From contig JAOXYB010026091.1 of NCBI GenBank assembly GCA_028565635.1, positions 1-15,817 of the forward strand: 15,817 bases of DNA. Reading direction: 5' to 3'. The position numbers and the translations under genes are program-made. Positions 12,945 through 15,817 of this stretch are shown here, piece after piece. The stretch comes from Phoronis ovalis (lineage: Eukaryota; Phoronida; Phoronidae). Positions within the stretch are counted from its first letter, which is position 1, and each line of letters opens with the position of its first letter. A model generated the notes under the pieces. That model was not told the origin of the DNA. It saw only the letters and a program-made list of their open reading frames with translations, and ran no database searches.

Positions 12945-13070
12945 CTGAAATTTTGAAAACTCAATAAAAACCAAAATATTATGTAAACAATTTATACAGA
13001 ATTCTTGTCAAACAAATTGTACACCTCAGACCTGCTTAGAATGCTGTCTTCTGCCAGAAAGCAAACCAGT

Positions 13071-13187
13071 TCAAGGGGTACAACTGCCACAACTGAAATC
13101 TAGGAATGCCGCCGGAAATCCGGCGCAGAGATCTAGATCAATGTCTACACATCGAGTATTTTTGTTGTTAGAATAGCATTTGTCCAT
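13071..13187 (-). other. small ORF in the CpG-rich block
   Basis: A minus-strand frame of 38 codons starts at 13187 (MDKCYSNNKNTRC) and continues through LDLCAGFPAAFLDFS to a TGA at 13071-13073. It is cysteine-rich and sits in the most CpG-dense part of the window, as a first coding exon would. An AG|GTCTGA donor-like site at about 13034/13033 lies past this stop. It would be in phase with the exon candidate at 12944 only through a different frame (ELVCFLAEDSILS). I recognise no family. It may be a true first exon, a short peptide, or repeat-derived sequence. Confidence 0.2.
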
Positions 13188-13320
13188 TTTATTTCCAATA
13201 ATTTGCTCACAATTCTGTGTAAAGATGATCAGTTAAGAAGTGATGCGGCGCAATGTCCGGACGCGATGTCCTTCTGCGCACCCCGTCACTGGCCGGTGCA
13301 CTCCAATAAGTGAAAAGGAT
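13080..13320. promoter_or_regulatory. CpG-rich block, candidate bidirectional promoter
   Basis: About 13 CpG dinucleotides fall within 240 bases (clusters at 13110-13125, 13246-13266 and 13277-13296), against roughly six in the first 1000 bases of the window. A CCAAT word lies near 13301-13305. The block sits between a possible minus-strand gene and the plus-strand GPATCH4-like start at 14036. In a CpG-depleted genome such a block usually marks an unmethylated promoter. No TATA box can be assigned with confidence. Confidence 0.4.
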
Positions 13321-13349
13321 AACACATGCATGACAGTTATGCATTTTTA

Positions 13350-13530
13350 AAATGACCCCCCTAAACGCTGATTTTTCCTTAATGTAGTACCCCTATTTTT
13401 GCGAAAACAATATTTTGCACTGAAAAAACATCCCCTTTTAGGTTTACAAAGAGACAAAAACATATTTGTACCCTTTCTACATGCTATGACCTAAACAGCG
13501 AGTAAACATGCATCAGTGAACCCCGACAAG
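13350..13530 (-). repeat. degenerate tandem repeat, block C (inverted)
   Basis: Read on the minus strand, G-run cores followed by T-rich sequence recur at about 13522, 13472, 13433, 13391 and 13356, with spacings of about 35-50 bases. Examples are AAAAGGGGATGTTTTTTCAG and TAGGGGGGTCATTTTAAAAA. This is the same core as blocks A and B, in opposite orientation. Confidence 0.45.
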
Positions 13531-13539
13531 AACAAATTT

Positions 13540-13741
13540 TTCCGGTAGTTTTTTTATTCATTTTTAGTATGAACTGGTCATGATTCCCTCGATTTCATAT
13601 GCTATTTTTGATTTTCAAGGAGTCCTCTTCTAAAATCTACCCTTTTTTCAAGTTCCGAGGATCTCCGAGGACAGTCACATACGGTGACTTTTTTCAAAAT
13701 ATTAAACCCTCCTTTTCGCGAATTTCTAAACCATCATGTGG
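13540..13741. other. intergenic region upstream of the GPATCH4-like gene
   Basis: No gene is supported. The plus ORF at 13599-13781 runs into the MITE and is probably chance. Visible words are a duplicated TCCGAGGA near 13654-13671 and a palindromic TTCGCGAA at 13715-13722, which resembles an E2F-type site (inference only). Confidence 0.35.
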
Positions 13742-13907
13742 TCCCATACTAGCCAACCACGTCAGCTATTTTGGCTCCTGATATACTGTTTATCCGCCGT
13801 CACATAGAAGACATGGTACTTGTCTAGTCCCATACCAATCTATGTGACGACGAATAAACAGTATATATCAGGAGCCAAAACAGCTGACGTAGTTGGCTAT
13901 CCCATTA
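13742..13907. mobile_element. hairpin MITE, about 150 bp, with imperfect 8-bp TSD
   Basis: The left arm, 13750-13807, starts TAGCCAAC(C/T)ACGTCAGCT. The right arm, 13840-13899, is its reverse complement with about five substitutions and one 2-base AT indel, so nearly the whole element folds into one stem with a 32-base loop. The flanks TCCCATAC (13742-13749) and TCCCATTA (13900-13907) match at the first six positions and could be an eroded 8-bp target duplication of hAT type. The loop also contains TCCCATACC. No coding capacity is present. The right edge lies about 130 bases before the GPATCH4-like start codon. Confidence 0.75.
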
Positions 13908-13965
13908 TTCCATATGCTGGAGTGCTGCGGGGAACACAGTGTATGGGAAGGATGTTGAACGATAG

Positions 13966-14079
13966 ATGGCGTTAATTATTGTCGTTACAACTATCCTTCA
14001 CCTTTATTTTATATTTGTTTCATTTCTTGTCCAAAATGCCGAAAGCGTGGAAATCAGATTTCGCACAAAAGCAGCTTGA
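13966..14079 (+). other. overlapping upstream ORF
   Basis: ATG at 13966 opens a 37-codon frame. It begins MALIIVVTTILHLYFIFVSF, very hydrophobic and resembling a signal anchor, and ends at a TGA at 14077-14079. It overlaps the GPATCH4-like start at 14036 in a different frame. If transcription starts upstream of 13966, it would act as an inhibitory uORF; if transcription starts later, it is irrelevant. No transcription start can be read from the sequence. Confidence 0.3.
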
Positions 14080-14099
14080 AAAACACGGATGGACTGACG
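14036..14099 (+). CDS. GPATCH4: GPATCH4-like G-patch protein, first coding exon
   Basis: ATG at 14036 (context CCAAAATGC) opens 21 codons plus one base, ending at a good donor, ACG|GTATGT (14099/14100). The residues DFAQKQLEKHGWTD followed by a codon starting with G match the start of the G-patch domain. In particular they resemble the N-terminus of GPATCH4 (recalled human form FAEEQLLKHGWTQGKGLG). The domain is interrupted exactly where its first conserved glycine and the GLG motif should begin, so the next exon should restart with GK/RGLG. G-patch proteins activate DEAH-box helicases such as DHX15, and GPATCH4 is nucleolar. The next GPATCH4 exon is not in this window. The short match leaves room for another G-patch protein or a gene fragment. 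Confidence 0.6.
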
Positions 14100-14219
14100 G
14101 TATGTCATGGTATTAACTAAATTTCATTTTATTTAATCTGACTACTTTCAATCCAAATATTACAAGTGTGTGAACGTTTATTTTCGAACCTTCTATAACA
14201 AAACTGAGTATCCGATGTA

Positions 14220-14456
14220 CTATTCGGTATTCTAGTTTCTACTATTAAAACTACTATTACTGATCATGAGTATTAGTATTACTGTTAGTTTTAATACTTA
14301 GTTATTAGTAATAGTACGTATTACCCGAGACCCTGTCTGAGAGTGTTAGTATATAATATAATACTATCCTGTTTTTACTTTTTATTAGTATAAATTACTA
14401 TTAGTCCAGCTTGCCTATAGATATATTTTTAATTTTATAGCAAGTCTAATAGTAAT
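14220..14456. repeat. TAGTA/TACTA-rich intronic tract with small foldback
   Basis: The tract is dominated by imperfect ACTATT and AGTATT triplet-like words. TATTAAAACT at 14243-14252 pairs exactly with 14287-14296, with further imperfect pairing between. The word CAGCTTGCCTATAG near 14408-14421 resembles AGGCTTGCCTATGG inside the long inverted repeat's left arm (about 14483-14496). It lies within the presumed first intron of the GPATCH4-like gene. Confidence 0.5.
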
Positions 14457-15236
14457 AGTAGTCCTAGCTTTATGACCCTACTAGGCTTGCCTATGGCAGC
14501 ATAGGGTCGTAGTTCAGACAGTGTAAAAATCAGTAGAAGTTGGTGTCTTTCAAAAACACTCACCGTGTGTCATAAAACTCAATAAACTCAAAGCAGTTTT
14601 GTTGCCTTCTTTGTCTATGATACTTCTTCTGTTTTATGTCACTTTAACCTCGATTAGTACTCCTCAATGTTACTTCTAGCCCACAAATCCACTACCACTA
14701 CGATCAACGCAAAATTTCCATCCTGCAGACTTCATTTGGCAGGATATGACATCACATTTACCAGCGACACGAGGCAGCAATCTGAAGAAATTCGGATAGG
14801 ATGAACTAGTCGAAAACTGCTCTTCACTCGTTTCGCTAGATTTTCCACCCACCAATCCGAGCCATGATGGAAATGAGTGAAGAGCAGTTTTCGACTAGTT
14901 CATCCTGTCCGAATTTCTTCAGATTGCCGCCTCGTGTCGCTGGTAAATGTGACGTCATATCCTGCCAAATGAAGTCTGCAGGATGGAAATTTTGCGTTGT
15001 TCGTAGTGGTAGTGGATTTGTGGGCTAGAAGTAACCTTGAGGAGTGCTAATTGAGGTTAAAGTGACAGAAAACAGAAGAAGAAGTATCATAGACAAAGAA
15101 GAAGGCAACAAAACTGCTTTGAATTTTTTGACACACGGTGAGTGTTTTTGAAAGACACCAACTTCTACTGATATTTGCACATCCTGAACTATGACCCTAC
15201 GTTGCCAGATAGTAGGATCATAAAGCTAGGACTACT
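14457..15236. repeat. long near-palindromic inverted repeat, arms about 370 bp
   Basis: The left arm 14457-14834 (378 bases) and right arm 14870-15236 (367 bases) are reverse complements around a 35-base spacer. The outer ends read AGTAGTCCTAGCTTTATGA and its complement. Over the inner 130 bases I count about five differences; the outer parts have more substitutions and several indels of 3-9 bases. Four of the inner differences are CpG-to-TpG/CpA type. I see no convincing target duplication. It may be a foldback transposon or an inverted duplication. It lies in the presumed first intron of the GPATCH4-like gene, so a primary transcript could form a long hairpin. Confidence 0.85.
14864..15028 (+). 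other. 54-codon ORF in the right arm of the inverted repeat (weak)
   Basis: A plus frame from ATGATG at 14864 begins MMEMSEEQFSTSSSC and ends RSGSGFVG before TAG at 15026-15028. It has four Cys and one Trp and looks protein-like. Compared with the left arm, however, four of five differences in this stretch would change an amino acid, and none looks selected against. That argues for a non-coding repeat, or an old exon captured by the element and no longer constrained. Confidence 0.15.
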
Positions 15237-15409
15237 GCCGGGCCTGTATGCTTCTCATACCAACATCAGTGCGGGTAAACATAAACAGTAAAATAATGAT
15301 CTAACATTATTGACATATTATTGATAATTTTTATTAAATTACTAAGTTGTTATATGCATTTTTTGTTTGTCTTGTAGCGTTTGCTTGAAGTATTAACTAT
15401 AAATGCACC

Positions 15410-15817
15410 ATGGAAGGAAAAAGTAAAGAAGCTGCTAAGACTGTTGTAGTCAAACTGGAATCTGTTGAAAACTCAGCTGAGCTTTCTAGTGAAAAGTTTA
15501 ACACCGCGACTATTGTTAAAGATATTCTTGCATTGAATACTGTTAAGCAAGAATGTTTTCACAGTTACCCTTCTCAATGTACCCATGAGGAAGATGAACA
15601 TTCAGTTAAGTTTGGACGTAGTAGAAACATAGATGATACTGCTGTAAAGGTTAAATTTACAAAGAGCCTCATTTACGGCAGTGGAATTTCTAATGCAGGT
15701 TACAGTTCAGAGGAAAAAGATGGACTTTTAAATACTGGTGACTATGTTGATGACACTGCAAGTTCAAAAAGGTTTTTCAACACAAACTTAAGTTTAATTA
15801 TGGAATGTGAAACAGAA
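15410..15817 (+). CDS. 5' coding exon of an unidentified protein, runs off the window
   Basis: A TACTAAG branch-point-like word (15340-15346) and a polypyrimidine tract ending TTTGTTTGTCTTGTAG place an acceptor AG at 15376-15377. After 32 bases of 5' UTR, ATG at 15410 sits in a perfect Kozak context (CACCATGG). It opens 136 codons with no stop to the window end. The protein starts MEGKSKEAAKTVVVKLES. It has SUMO-consensus sites VKLE (residues 14-17) and VKQE (45-48), is rich in Ser, Glu, Asp and Lys, and shows no membrane segment or zinc finger in the visible part. Such tails are common before C2H2 zinc-finger arrays in animal transcription factors, which is only a guess here. An in-frame TGA at 15386-15388 precedes the ATG, so this start is firm. 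Confidence 0.65.
   Translation, partial: MEGKSKEAAKTVVVKLESVENSAELSSEKFNTATIVKDILALNTVKQECFHSYPSQCTHEEDEHSVKFGRSRNIDDTAVKVKFTKSLIYGSGISNAGYSSEEKDGLLNTGDYVDDTASSKRFFNTNLSLIMECETE

Overview
This window reads as AT-rich nuclear DNA from an animal, probably an invertebrate with DNA methylation. There are no bacterial-style genes. The splice sites are GT-AG, gene density is very low, and CpG is strongly depleted over most of the window: I count about six CpG in the first 1000 bases, where base composition predicts more than twenty. CpG recurs mainly in a short block near 13080-13320 and inside transposon-like repeats. The species cannot be fixed from the sequence.

Layout. Positions 1 to about 10200 are non-coding, intergenic or intronic DNA, with only weak exon-like patches at 2724-2834 (minus) and 8369-8473 (plus). 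From about 10200 to 13500 the sequence is a mosaic of decayed repeats: three blocks of a degenerate short tandem repeat with a G-run/T-run core, a short perfect hairpin, and a roughly 0.5 kb element with terminal inverted repeats and GGGCGATTATTAG-type arrays. Between them lie pieces of a possible minus-strand gene: a convincing terminal exon at 11361-11525, a weaker exon at 12794-12944, and a small ORF at 13071-13187 inside the CpG-rich block.

The right end holds the clearest coding signals. The first coding exon of a GPATCH4-like G-patch protein lies at 14036-14099 with a good GTATGT donor. It is preceded by a 150 bp hairpin MITE and an overlapping upstream ORF. About 360 bp after the donor begins a 780 bp near-palindrome with arms of about 370 bp. 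Next comes a strong splice acceptor at 15376-15377 and an open reading frame from 15410, with a perfect Kozak start, that runs off the window. It encodes an acidic/serine-rich N-terminus with two SUMO-consensus sites. Its exon does not continue the G-patch, so it is a second gene or an alternative transcript.

Inferred logic: the minus gene and the GPATCH4-like gene are head to head around a CpG-rich promoter region that has been invaded by small hairpin elements. Most other open frames in the window are chance ORFs in AT-rich DNA.
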